Shown here: in pieces, positions 25,301 to 37,100 of the stretch
How the letters are laid out: each line of letters starts with the position of its first letter
How positions within the stretch are numbered: position 1 is the stretch's first letter
Assembly: GCF_901933205.1 (NCBI RefSeq)
Contig: NC_044573.1
Location: 53,129,493-53,193,492, forward strand
Direction: 5' to 3'
From: Camarhynchus parvulus
Lineage: Eukaryota; Chordata; Aves; Passeriformes; Thraupidae
DNA: 64,000 bases
The notes under the pieces: generated by a model
Told to the model about the DNA's origin: nothing
Databases searched by the model: none
What the model saw: only the letters and a program-made list of their open reading frames with translations
Program-made: the position numbers and the translations under genes

Positions 25301-27204
25301 TTTTTTTTTTTTGCTAAACTTACAAATAAATCCAGTATTTTTGATTAAGTTTTTCATTTTTACATCTTGAATAAGCCTGTCTTATTGATGCCTGCTTTTC
25401 TGTTTCCATGTACAAATCTATCAAGACCATCAGGAAATGGTTTCACAAACAGAATTTATTGCAAAGCTGATTATGTATTAATATATACAAATGACAAATC
25501 TAAAACACAATGTCAAAAAAGCAAGAAAATGCAATCAAGAATTTATTATTCTCCCATTACTATTCAGCTGGGAAAATAGCTGCTCTACTTTACCAAAATA
25601 ACTTCCCCCTTCCAAACCTTACATCCAACCTGGGTTTTCTAAGTAAGTGCCACAGAAGTGTTCGTAATAAAATACTTTAATATACAATAATATCAAAAGC
25701 TCACTGTAATATATCCACCTATTTTTCTCACTTCTATATTCCATGCAGGCTTATTATAAAAATTCATTGTCACTCATACCCCTCGTATATATGTGAGTGT
25801 GTCTCTAAACTTGCAGGTCCATTTTAGAAATGGAATAAGCAACTTCTGCATTTCAAAACCTTGCATCTTGTTCTGTTTTATACCTGTTTTTCCAACACTG
25901 TGGGTAAGGTTTCTTCTAGGAAATGTTCATACATGTGTTTCTCCAAAAAAATTGCCTTATCTCAAGCCCCAATTTAACTTTTCCCCCAAAAAATTTTTTT
26001 TTATTAAAACCAGCAATTTGAATAAAATGCTTTTGAGAAAAAATTTAATGCTTTGCTTTTCACCTTGGAAGTGACATTATGACAATGTCATGTCTGCAAT
26101 ACCTCTTTTATACCCCAAGGAGTGACTGATAATCAGGCCTTTTTCAACTGAAGGACTCAACATGCTGACCATTTTGTTGCCTCTCATGTTGTGATATATT
26201 AGGAGGAGTGGGAAATGAATTATACCTTGCAATGACTTTGGTTAGCAACAGCACTGCATGCATGTTATGTTGACACCATTATATTTACTTGCCACATATA
26301 TTGCTAATTACAGATTAATTTTGTATCTGACAACTCCTACGTGCCCACATAGCAACTGATGAAATCTCTCTCATTTGCAGGGAAAAAGTCTTTACTTTTG
26401 GGAAGTCCATGGTAGCCGTAGCCCTACGTTTGTCCCCAGGAGCTGGTTCAGTGCCACATTATATGAGGGAATATGGTGATTCTGGACAAGAGGAGCAATG
26501 GGAACAAAGTGGTTGATACGCACAAGCACACAAACATGGACACAGGTCATACAGCATACACAACATCCTGTACAGATGCTTGTTTGTAGTGCTATCTCTA
26601 GTATATATGTGTTTGTGTATCTGTGCACATAAACACATACACTTGTGACTGAACTCCAAGGCACCCTGAGCACAGTAAAGAAATGATCTGCCTGAGTTTC
26701 ACACAGGGGCAATCACTCTACAAGGTCACGTGAGAAGTCATTATAATAGCTACGCTATTTATGGAGAAATGTGTAGCTAAAATGTGGGAAAATTATTGTT
26801 CTCCATATTCTCACTTTTTTTTATTGGAGAAACAAATCACACAGTAAATTACATCTGATTTGCATGAAATGTTGTGTGCACCTCGAGCTCAGCATGAACC
26901 TGGGAAAAGACATTGTTTTAATTCCATAACCTTTATAGTAGCTTGTTTCCTTTCCTTTTTTTTTTTTTTAAGATAAATTTTCTGAGCTATGTTTCTTATT
27001 TGGCTTTGCTCATATTTTATAGGCCCTTCTGAGTATAATTTAATATCTGCAAATTACCATGGTGAGTGAGAAAAAAGTAATGCCCACTACTCAAGTGGAT
27101 GTAGAGATGAAGGAGGGAGTACGTGTCTGCCCCATGGTGATACTGGATGCTGCCCAAGATGGGATCTGCTGCCACTTGTTGTGGAGGTAATTCCTGAAGG
27201 AAAC
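19307..27204. other. No confirmed gene; unique DNA with two weak plus-strand exon-like segments
   Basis: A G+C-richer patch lies at about 19550-19740. A short GT/GA microsatellite lies near 20358-20381. Exon-like segments bounded by good splice motifs occur on the plus strand at 20971-21047 and 24500-24596. Small hairpins occur at about 22532-22555 (CAAGGGAT...ATCCCTTG) and 24662-24697 (TAAGGTGC...GCACCTTA). Runs of about 15 T lie at 25298-25312 and about 14 T at 26956-26969. The minus frame at 20644-21081 (145 codons) and the many smaller frames show no domain I know. Confidence 0.45.
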
Positions 27205-27339
27205 AGAAAATATGCTGAATTAGAAAGGATCCACAAGAAACACACAGCTCCTGGCCCTGCACAGGACCATCTCCAAGTGTCAGACCATGTGCCTGACAGC
27301 ACTGTCCAAATGTTTCTTGAACCCTACCAGGATTGGTGT

Positions 27340-27380
27340 TGTGACCACTTCCCTGGGGAGTGCCCAGGGAAGTGGTCACA
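27340..27380. repeat. 18-bp perfect inverted repeat (hairpin) inside CR1
   Basis: The arm TGTGACCACTTCCCTGGG (27340-27357) is followed by a 5-base loop, GAGTG, and its exact reverse complement at 27363-27380. In the CR1 family the left arm is normal sequence, while the right arm replaces a few bases of the usual GGGGAGCCTGTTCCAGTG context. The right arm therefore looks like a copy of the left arm inserted in inverted orientation. Confidence 0.9.
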
Positions 27381-27412
27381 GTTCCAGTGCCCAACCACTC
27401 TGTAGCTGAAGA

Positions 27413-27465
27413 ACATTTTTCTAATATCCATTACATTTTTCTAATATCCATAACATTTTTTCTAA
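27413..27465 (+). repeat. 20-bp tandem duplication inside CR1 3' UTR
   Basis: ACATTTTTCTAATATCCATT at 27413-27432 is repeated at 27433-27452 with one difference (final T to A). A partial third copy, ACATTTTTTCTAA, follows at 27453-27465 before normal CR1 sequence (GCTCCCCTGG) resumes. In other CR1 copies this segment occurs once. Confidence 0.85.
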
Positions 27466-28395
27466 GCTCCCCTGGTACAGCTTAAGGCCATTCCCTTGGG
27501 TCCTGTCACTGGTCATGAGACATCAGTGCCCACCCCTCCACTTCCCCTCATGAGGAAGTTGTAGACTGCAGTGAAGTCTCCCCTCAGTTTCCTCCAGGCT
27601 GAACAGACCAAGTGACCTCAGCCACTCCTCATACAACTTCTCCTCAAGGCCCTTCACCATCGTCTTGGCCCTCCTTTGGACACTCTAATAGCTTTATACC
27701 CCTCTCATTTATATTGTGGTGCCCAAATTTGCCCCTAGCACTGGAGGTGAGGCTGCCCCAACCCAGAGCAGAGCAGGACAATCCCCTCCCTTGCCTGGCT
27801 GGCCATGCTGTGCCTGATGCCCCCCAGGATAGGGCTGGGTCTCCTGGCTGCTGACTCCTGTTCAACTTGCCATTGACCAGGACCCCCAGGTTCCTTTCTG
27901 CAGTGCTGCTCTCCAGCCCCTCATTCCCCAGTCTGTGCATACACCCAGGTTTATCCTACCTGGATAAACCTAGATAAACCTAGAATCTGTCACTTTCCCT
28001 TGTTGAACTTCATATGATTGGCGATTACCCAGCCCTCAGTTTGTTGAGGTCTCTCTGCAGGGCCTCCCTGCCCTTGAGGGACTCAACAGCTCCTCCCAGT
28101 TTAGTATCATCTGTGAACTTACTCAGTATCCCTTCCGGTCCCGTGTTCAAGTTGATTGTGAAGATGTTGAAGAGCACAGGGCTGAGAGTGGAGCCTTGTG
28201 GAACCTCACTGGTGATAAGTCACCAGTCTGATGTCACCCCATTCACTACAACCCTTTGTGCCAGACTGGTGAGCCAGTTGCTCAATGATTGCATGATGTG
28301 TTTGTCCACCTGTGTACTGGACATTTGGTCCAGAAGGGAACTGTAAGATACCGCATCAAAAGGTTTGCCTTGGACCAACCCAACATGCTGAAGGT

Positions 28396-31300
28396 TTTGG
28401 TGTCTTCTTTTCCTCCAGATTTTTCCCTCTTCATATCTTTGGATGTCACCACTAAGCTGAAGAACACCTATTTCGCCATCAAAGTTCCCCTGGGAAGTCT
28501 GGAAGCTGCAGAGAAGCCCTACATGCACATTGGCCAGAGCACACAGCTGGGCCAGGTCCAGACAAGGGCAGTATGGTTGATATGAGGGTGCACCGACACT
28601 CTGACTCCACAGGGTAAACAGATACAACCTCAAGGAATTAGTGGAAGCCTGGTCTGAGATTTGTCAGTAAGATCTGAGTAGGTCTGAGTGAAAATCTGCC
28701 ATGTTACAGAAAAATGGGTTTTTGCTGAAGTACCCCTTCATTATTTGCAATGGGTGTGTACCTTCCATAGAAAACGGTGCTTCCTTTAAGAAGTGAATGC
28801 TTGAGTATGGAGACATTTTCAGTGGAGATACTCTTCCCTGTTCATGTGGTTGTAAGGGACCAGGATGGCTTAGCCTTGCTTGCTCCCCTGTGCAGGGACA
28901 TGCCCTTTGCCTTGAGTCCTGCAACAGGGATTGGCCTCGTGTTAGAGGCATCCAAGGTGGGAAGGTGTGTCAGACATACATTTGTGTGCACATGCACACC
29001 TTGGCACAAACTCTTTTGCAGAGTTGTTGCATTGGGTTCAACATGCCTTTGGAGCCTGAAAAGCCAGCAAGGGGCTGCAATGGTGTGCAACAGGAGAGTG
29101 TGAGCCATCAGCATGAGGGTGGAACATGGGGCTTCAGGGCAAGGCCAGGAGAGGGCAAAGGCAGAAGCCACTAGGGCAGTAAAAACACTTTAGTCTCTAT
29201 TACTGTCTTTGCCTCCTTCTCCCATGAGTCCACACCTGTCAATGCTTCCTGGGAGTTACAGGTCAGCTGATTTTAATTTTCTCCTGTCAGCTAAGCTGTA
29301 TTCTGGCTCTGCCTAAAGTTGCTATGATTCACCATTCATTCTCTTGAAAAATGCCCAGTACTTTAGGACTTTCTCACCATGTGAGGCACAGACTGATGTT
29401 ACAGAATGCAAGGAGGTAATGTGGTATTAGGCCTGTAAATACTTCAAAATAAAGTATTTTGGATATGAGTAATGGTTTTCTCATAGTTAATTGTTGTTAC
29501 AAGATCCCAGTTTTCTAGACAATGGGTTCTTCAGAAAAAAGTTTGAAGGAGGGTAGCAAAAAGCCAAAAGTGGACAGAAATATTTCAGCTAAGCTGGCTT
29601 AATAAGCACTTGTATGAGGGACAAACTGGGAGGATGTAAACACAAGAGAAGGAGGATTTTGTTTTTTAATTCTGAGAAGTACTTAAATAAGAACCTCAAA
29701 TTATAGCCCTGGTGAAAGTCGTAGTAAGGTATATAAGGCATGCAGTTGTAGGATAAAACTGAATAAATAGATTCTTAAGAAGTCTTTCTCCTGGGGTTTT
29801 CAAAAAAGAACTGCTTATTTAATAACCTTTACAAAAATGCAAAAGCAGATTGTACAGGTTAATAACTATGCTTCAGGTCTATGTTTTTTCTAGGAGTGGT
29901 CTGTGGAGAGTACAAGTGGCCCTGGCTTAACAAGTGAGCGCTTGCAGCCTGATCTGAGCTCTTGCTGGCAGCAGGCTCTGGCCATTGTGCAGCTCCACTG
30001 GCAGCCAAGTCCGTGTGTGGCGATGAGCAGGGCAGCACCTGCGCTGTGGCTGTTTCTCTGGGCACCGTTGTGTCAGGAGGCCAGGTCTGTCCCGCGTCTG
30101 GTGATGAAATGGAGGCACAGTGGGCAATGCTACGCAGTCAGCAACATTTAAAACAAATGAAACATTTTTCTTCACGTGGATTTTATCTGAGCAAGCTTCT
30201 ATAGCTGGTATATGGAAGTGTTAAACTCATTTTCATGTGCGTGTGTGTTTCTAACAAGGTATTGTATACTTCCTTCTTTTATGTTGCTGAAAGCATGCTG
30301 CATCTTGCTAGAAGAACTGTTTAGTATGCTTCAGGACTCAGAAACTAATCTCGAAGTCTAGCCTTGAAGGGTATGATCTATTGCAATTAGAAATGTATTG
30401 CTTTGCAATTACTATTACCACTTGTTTTTACCTGCAGGCACAGAAATAAATACCTGTTGCCTGTGGATATTTATGCCCTCTAAATTCCTGCAAAGAAGCC
30501 AGTCCTAATTTTCTGGGGTAAATGCTTCTGCAGCATTCTGGGGATGCCTTTAAGTAAACCTTGTGTCTGCTGAAAAGTACCATAAACAACCACATCTGGG
30601 TTGCAACTATGATCATGCAATTATTGTCACCTCTCTGCAGCAAAAAGTTAGAACTCAAGTGTATTTAGAACACCAATCTGATATGAAAAGTCTGAAGATT
30701 GCTGCAGTAGCCTAGTTTTGGACATATTATGTGATTTCTTCATTTGGAGAATAATGATGCCCAGGCATCTTTTTCATAATTTGCTCTTCTGTAATATTGG
30801 AGAATGATGTCAGAGTTACTATGTCTGTATCATCTCTTGCTCTTGTGTATGATGACCAACTGTCATCAGTATTGCATTTTTGGATATAGCAGGAATTAAT
30901 ACTTTGGATGTCTTTGCTGTTCTGTATTAGTTTCTCCATGGGCTGGATGGAGTTTTCAGGCTATAGGCTGAAATTTGGAAATGAAGCTGATGTAGGTTAA
31001 AAATAGTCCCTACTCCAACCTTGCTCTTTGCCTTTTTTTGCAGACTTAGGTAGACTAAACAGCTCACCATGTCAGTGTAATTTAGGGGATGAGGGTCTGT
31101 GCATGGGGCCTGGAGAGCAGAAGGATCATTGGCCCTGAGCCCTTCTGAAGGAAAGCACCATGGATCAGACATCTTCCCTTTCCCACTGGTGGAAGCCTAG
31201 AGCAAGTCTATCATACTTGGCCAAGGCTGGTGTAGCAGAAAGCTGAAATTATCCCATGTCAGAAGCTGCAGGATTTGATGGATATTTTCAGACCCACTGT

Positions 31301-34100
31301 AGATGTTTAACCACCTAAAAGCAGATGGTGGCATTCACTGAGAGCTGTGTGTGAAGTGAAATGACTCTCTCAGATCCTGCCTGGGCTGACTACTGCCAGA
31401 CAAGACTGGAGACAGTACAGTGGCACTTGTTGGGATTTGTTTATGGGAACAAAATCTGGCATTAGTCAGCATGTGTTGGGAGTGCATGCTGGGGATCAAA
31501 GTGTCTCGTGAACAGTTAGTTTGATTGGAGTTGAAGGAGTTTGCCTCAAAAACAAGACTTAAAGGGAGGAGAATGTGCTTTGCTGCTTGCACTAAGTTAA
31601 GGGGGATGGCATCTCCTGGCTATTGCTTCCTAACCAGACACTGTAGGGAAATGAAATTGAGCAATAAGGGACTGCTGTGTGCACCATATTCTGCCATGTT
31701 AGTGTGCAGTGCTGCATCAAGGAACGGTGGGATGCGGCTTTTCACCACAGAAACATTTTGAATGAGTGATTTGATGAATTTCATCTCATCATCTAGTTTT
31801 TCTCTCTTTAATTTCAAATTTTCAAACAAAACCTTTGACCTAGAGCTAAGAATGGAGACAAATTTCCTTATAAAAAAGAAACTAGTGGGATTTTTTAAAA
31901 GTAAAATTGGAAATTGTATTCTTTGCAAACCTATTCCTTGGGCTGTAGGCCTTACTGGAATCCTGTTCAGCTCGTACTCTCTAAGTGTTTAGGATGCTGA
32001 CTGGTAAAAACTGATAGAAACAGATCCTTCTCAAATTGTGTTTTATAAATCCTACAACTATAAAATATATATCTCTTTCTATCAGGTCTCACAGACATAC
32101 ATTTCCCTATATCACAGTGTTCCTTGAATCCTACACAGCAATACAGTTTAGGAGAGTTTTTGTCATTGTTTGAGGGAGGATCATTGTACTATAAGCTGTA
32201 CAAACCACAAAGCAGAGTGAAATTTCTTTTGTACAGTAGCAAAAGAGATTTCCTGCTGATAGGTGAATGTAGGAGCTATAAATACAAGAGCAAGGTTAAC
32301 ATGGGTGTCACACTCACTTTCACCTTTCTCACTCCAATCAGATCCTGCTGGCTTTTCTAAGGGGGATGAAATTTTCCATGGGCCATGCCTTGAAGTGGCC
32401 TGCTGTACCTTGGGTTCCCAGGGTCCCCCACATGTGGGAAGAGAGGGGAAACCCCTGTTGAACTTGAAAGGTGGAAACACCCGGGAAAGGTGTAGTCTTG
32501 CTCTGGTCTTCACTGTGTCCCATTTTCCTCCCTTCTTCTGAATGACCCAAAATTGCCTCCTGCCCAGTGCAAGCAGGAGATTGCTACACATTCCTGATAC
32601 CACCCAGCACTCCTACCAGTGCTGTTTACTTGACATACACATGCACAATATAGCTGTAGGAACTGCAGCTTTGCTTGCCTTGCAGCATTACTCATCAGCA
32701 AAGAGCAAAACCTGCTACGTATCCTACAATGCTGAAATGGGCTCTGTGGTTTTGTATAAACAATTCTCACATTATTGCATCCTCTCACACATGATTGTTC
32801 TGAAGCACTTAAGCAACGTGAAATTATCGTCAATATAGCTGCCATAGGTGAAAAAAGCCTACAGCATGTTTATGATGTGGTTCAAGATAGTCATTGATTT
32901 CTGGACCAAGTGTAGGTCTTCAGGCCATATCTCAAAGCCAAGTAATGTCCTTGAGAGCTGGCAGTTGTATCTGGATTTCTGAATGAGGTGGAAAAAGTGC
33001 TTCAAAACCTTTGTATGACTCAATCATCAAGTCTGACTTCTCCCTTTGAGGACAATTTGTATGTCCCCTATGAGGAGGTGATTCTGTAATGCAATGAGTT
33101 TGGGTATCTGAAGACAATATGAATAGTCTGGATATCAGGATTATTCCCCTCTAGGCAGGGGAGCTCACTGGAGTTGCAGAGCCATGCATTTTAGAGAAAT
33201 CGTAGTGTGTTGGCATCACTGCTTGTTCTTGGACTTGCAGGTAGATAAAGTTAGCCTGCCAGGTGGTGCTAATAATACCTGGCTCTCCTGCTGGACTCAT
33301 TCTGGGGAAATTGCAAACTATTTCTCATTAGCAGGAGAATGATTATTGTCCATGGCTTTTTGGTGTAGAATTGGAGCTGTAAGGTATGAATTAGCATACC
33401 AAAGTCTCTCTGAACAAAGAAATTTGGACTGTAGGCCAGCCAGTTTTCTAGGTCTTGGGCAAAACTCTGTCCCTTCTTATTTGAGGGTCTGACTACAGCA
33501 CGGAGGTCTTGGTAGATGGACGCTGAGACTTGAACTGTGCTCCAAGGGCCAGAAGAACAATACCCAAGACTGGTACAATGTCAGATTTGTTTGCTATTCT
33601 TGTTTGGGATGAAAATCCCAATCATATTTCTGTTTCTTCCAACTTGGAAAGGCTTCTTCCAGTAGAAGCAATTTCCCAGGACACAAAACTTGTTTTCATT
33701 TCTGGCCTAGTTGGAAGAATACCAAGGGGTGCTTCTTCTGCCCAGTCCTGAATGCTGTCTGTGGATGAGGTTTAATGGACAGCAAATAGTGGCAGCAATT
33801 AAGAAATATGGACAGTCACTGACTCCAGTGCACTGCTTTTCTTGTCTGTGCTTCAACAACTTCATTTGCAGAAGGGGATAAAATTATTCTGATCCACTTC
33901 TGTAAAATGTTTTGCCATCCTTAGCTGCTTTTTGTATTTTATTTCTCCTGCTGTTCCTAATTCTCTGACAATAAATTATGAAAGGGTAAAAAAAGAGCAA
34001 ATATACATAGATTTATTTTCCTTGAGCTCATAAGGATATATACGTTTTCAGTGGACATATGGATTCCATCCTTTCAATCAGAATGGAGAAAAACATTTCT
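28396..34100. other. No gene seen; includes a CpG-richer patch and an unassigned G+C-richer block
   Basis: 28396-29175 is moderately G+C-rich with overlapping frames on both strands (up to 125 codons), and nothing in it is recognisable. 29894-30151 is an open, CpG-richer segment preceded by a good acceptor motif (GTTTTTTCTAG). A block at about 32270-32600 has a TATA-like GCTATAAATACAAG near 32274 followed by a G+C-richer stretch with AGAGGGGAAACCCCTG. This resembles an LTR in layout, but I cannot find its ends. The remaining sequence is unique. Confidence 0.45.
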
Positions 34101-34157
34101 TTCAATGAGATTGCTAGGAAACTGTCTCTTCAATGGGTTTGCTAGGAAAATGTCCTC
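34101..34157 (+). repeat. Diverged 28/29-bp tandem duplication
   Basis: TTCAATGAGATTGCTAGGAA with its following ACTGTCTC (34101-34128) is repeated as TTCAATGGGTTTGCTAGGAA with AATGTCCTC (34129-34157). The few substitutions and one indel suggest an old local duplication. Confidence 0.85.
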
Positions 34158-37100
34158 AATTACAGGCTTTGTAGTGAAACACTAGTTTAATGCTTTTGTA
34201 GTCTGGAGAACACATACTATGATGAGAGTTGTCGAAAAAGAGGTAATGTGTATAGTATAAAAATATTTTTTAAAAAATCAGCTTCTTAAAATTATGTACA
34301 AAGAAAATTTAAACTGGTTTGTTGTAGCTTTTGGGTATTCATTAGTTATTATTCTCACCACCTTTTAAGTATCTCTAAATGTTAGTTTTATCTACTCATT
34401 TTCCTTGCTCCTTGGATTAAAAGTGGAGAGGAAAAAGGAATAGAGAAGTCCCCAAACTGGAAAAGTGAAAAATTGTTTTACTTGACAACCCCAAAAAATT
34501 ATAAAATGAAAAATGTATAAGAAATAATTTATTTCTGGTGAGACAGTAATTTTTCATGTTATAAAGTTTCGGATAAAACTTTGGCTTGCCCTAACGATGT
34601 CTAAAGCACTGAAACCATGCCCCCAGGTCACAGCACAGGCATTCCCAGAGCCTTGCAGTGTCATTTCTGCAGGAAAATTAGCATTCTGCATAACAGAAGC
34701 CAGAGCAGTGAGGCCAGGTTTCAAAGTGAGGAGCAAGCGTAGGTTCCCCAAAATCGAAATCGTGTGTATGGGTTAGATGTAAGCAGCCTGGAAAGCTGCA
34801 TGGTTCAGTTATTCCTTTAACTCTTTATTGACTAATGTATTTAGCTCATTGCAGAGGTAAAGTGACCATTTCTGAACAGAATGTGACTCATACCCACCTT
34901 TCCCATTTCCACTGGTTTCAAAACAGATTCTGTGTTGACTCTGCCACTAGTGGTCAGGTTCATAAATGAACAGTATTCTATTCTGTATATGTGTAGATTT
35001 CTGTATTTATTTTAGGAGGCTGGGGGATTCCTCCTTCTTTTAGCTCTTCAGAAATACATATCTTTTTAAGATGGGCTGCTTTTGCTGCAAAGCGAAGGCT
35101 TGTTCCCAATATCTCTCTGCTGCTCTAACACTCATGGGAGAAGTTTTTTGGGACTTGGTATCACCATTAGAAAAGATGGATGTTTTAATGTTAACCTGTT
35201 AATGTGCTCTTCTGGCAAGAGATGTTCCATTTCTGATTCCACCCCAGATTTCATGTGTGAACATGAGTAAACACTTAGGTCTATACTCCCATGAGTCTTC
35301 TGAAGCAGCTAACATCTGTAAAGGTCTGACTTCCTCTCTCAGCTCCTTTAAGCTTAAGTAGTATGTAAGCACATAAAGGATTTTTTATTGAAATGCGTCA
35401 AAGTCCTCAGATAATGCTGTACTGGAGAGTCAGAGAAACTGAAATTTGTCCTCCTGAGAGTTGCTGTCTGGATGCAGATTTGTGCAAGCTTTTTTTTTGT
35501 CTTTCTCGGTGCTTCCAGATGGTGAGGCGGTGTGGAGTACAGTTGGGAAAAGGGGATAGTTTTTGGATGTCATATTTGTTGTGCATTCTCCTGGCCACTT
35601 TCTAACTGGTCAGCAGTTATAGTTTGGACCACAAAAAAGTAAGCAGAGAAATTCCACCGATAATCAGTGTGCTTTCAAGAGACAGATTCTTAGAAGAAGC
35701 AATGATGGGGGAGGGGGTGTGTGGCAAGTTACAAATGAACATCAGTGACTCCTTTAGAGTTGCACAAAATTAACAGAAATGAGATCTCTAGTTACTGAAG
35801 AGAATCTTCTCTACTGAGATAGCTATTAAAATAAAACAATCAGAGATTATGGCACATGAGAGTCTTTTTAATTGTTAATTTGCCCACTTCAAAATGACCG
35901 TACAGTGAAATCTCTGTCTTTTTAAATAACATTGTTTTCCTTAAAATTGGTTTCCCTTTTCAGCGTTATCTTTCTGAGAGCACTGTGGTGATACTGTTGG
36001 GAATTATCTATCCCACACTGAGGAGAGCCTATCTGAGGCTAACACAGTCCTTGCAAAGTGCAAGGTAATTAACCATTCTCCTCCCCCTATTTATCTTGAT
36101 TTTTGCCTCCATCTAGTTGTTTTTCACGCCTGTAAAGTATAATTTGCATAAAGTTTTAGCACTTTCTTCCTACACAACCCCTTGCTCTCTGGTCTTTCTC
36201 TCCACATCACTGCAATGAGCTGAACATGAATTATCCTGGAGTAAGGGTGGGAGAACTGTTCTGCCTGTGCACAGCAGCACTGAAGACAATGGAGTACAGC
36301 ATCCACAATCGACACAGTTCTCACAGAGACATTTTGTATGCTAATGAACTTCGGATGGCAAGACCAGACTTTCTCCTGCTAATTCTGGCAATACCTATCT
36401 CTGATGGGAACATAAATTCCATCCACAAGGACCTTCAGCGTAAAGGAGTGAGCAAAGAATGATGCTGAGCAGTGATGTGACTTTTCTCTTGGCTTCCCTC
36501 CTATGTTTTGCCCAGAGCCAAGAAAATAGAGCTTCTAGACCAAAGGACTTGGCACCTGGTGTTTCTTTCAAGTGCTTCTATAAGCCAGGCTCCTTTCACC
36601 AATGAATTCTTCAAATGAACTTCTCTTTAAAGCAGTCACTGCTTCCTTTGTAATTAAGCCACGAGGCATATCAGCATAGCCAGGAAACATTGACCCAAAA
36701 GCTAAGTGATGATGGTCAAGACTGAGAAGCTGCCATGACATGGCAATGTTTGAAATGAGTAACAGAGGGTTTTGTTGCATTTTTTTTTTCTGTTTTGGGC
36801 AATATAAAACAAAGCAAACGCGGAGGTACAGTGAAATTCAGGTACCTGTATTTACACACTCTGTATCGCATGCAAATCACTGCTGAGTTGCTTTGTGGAA
36901 GGTTGAACGCTCACAGCAATTGTTTCTTAACTCAAAGTCTATGGCTTTCATTTTGGATGCAAAGAAGGGCTGATGAGAGCCATAGCTTGTTTTTCCCAAC
37001 TAGGTCAGCTGGTTTAATTAGAGACTCTGTGTCATCCTCCACATTTTACTTCCCCAGGCTACTCAGCTGTTTGAATAGATAATCCCAATTCCTAATAATT

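Larger units (their letters stand above)
27205..28395 (-). mobile_element. CR1 LINE, 5'-truncated, with reverse-transcriptase C-terminal half and 3' UTR
   Basis: Read on the minus strand this is the 3' part of a CR1 non-LTR retrotransposon. From 28395 downward come the end of the reverse transcriptase (FDAVSYSSLLDQ, then NWLTSLAQRVVVNGV), the VPQGS block in the form EVPQGST, the catalytic block FTDD at 28106-28117 followed by TKLGG, and the C-terminal region (RLGNEGLESSTAERNLGVLV near 27880-27940). The 3' untranslated part ends at about 27205, where GAAAGGATCC and CTCCTGGCCCTGCACAGGA match the usual CR1 terminus. The copy is dead: a TGA near 28219 replaces the arginine codon after VTSDW, a CpG-type change; the segment between GKP and FDAVS lacks about 11 codons that the family normally has; other indels break the frame. 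An inverted insertion at 27340-27380 and a 20-bp local duplication at 27413-27452 distort the UTR. CR1 copies are nearly always 5'-truncated like this. Confidence 0.92.
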
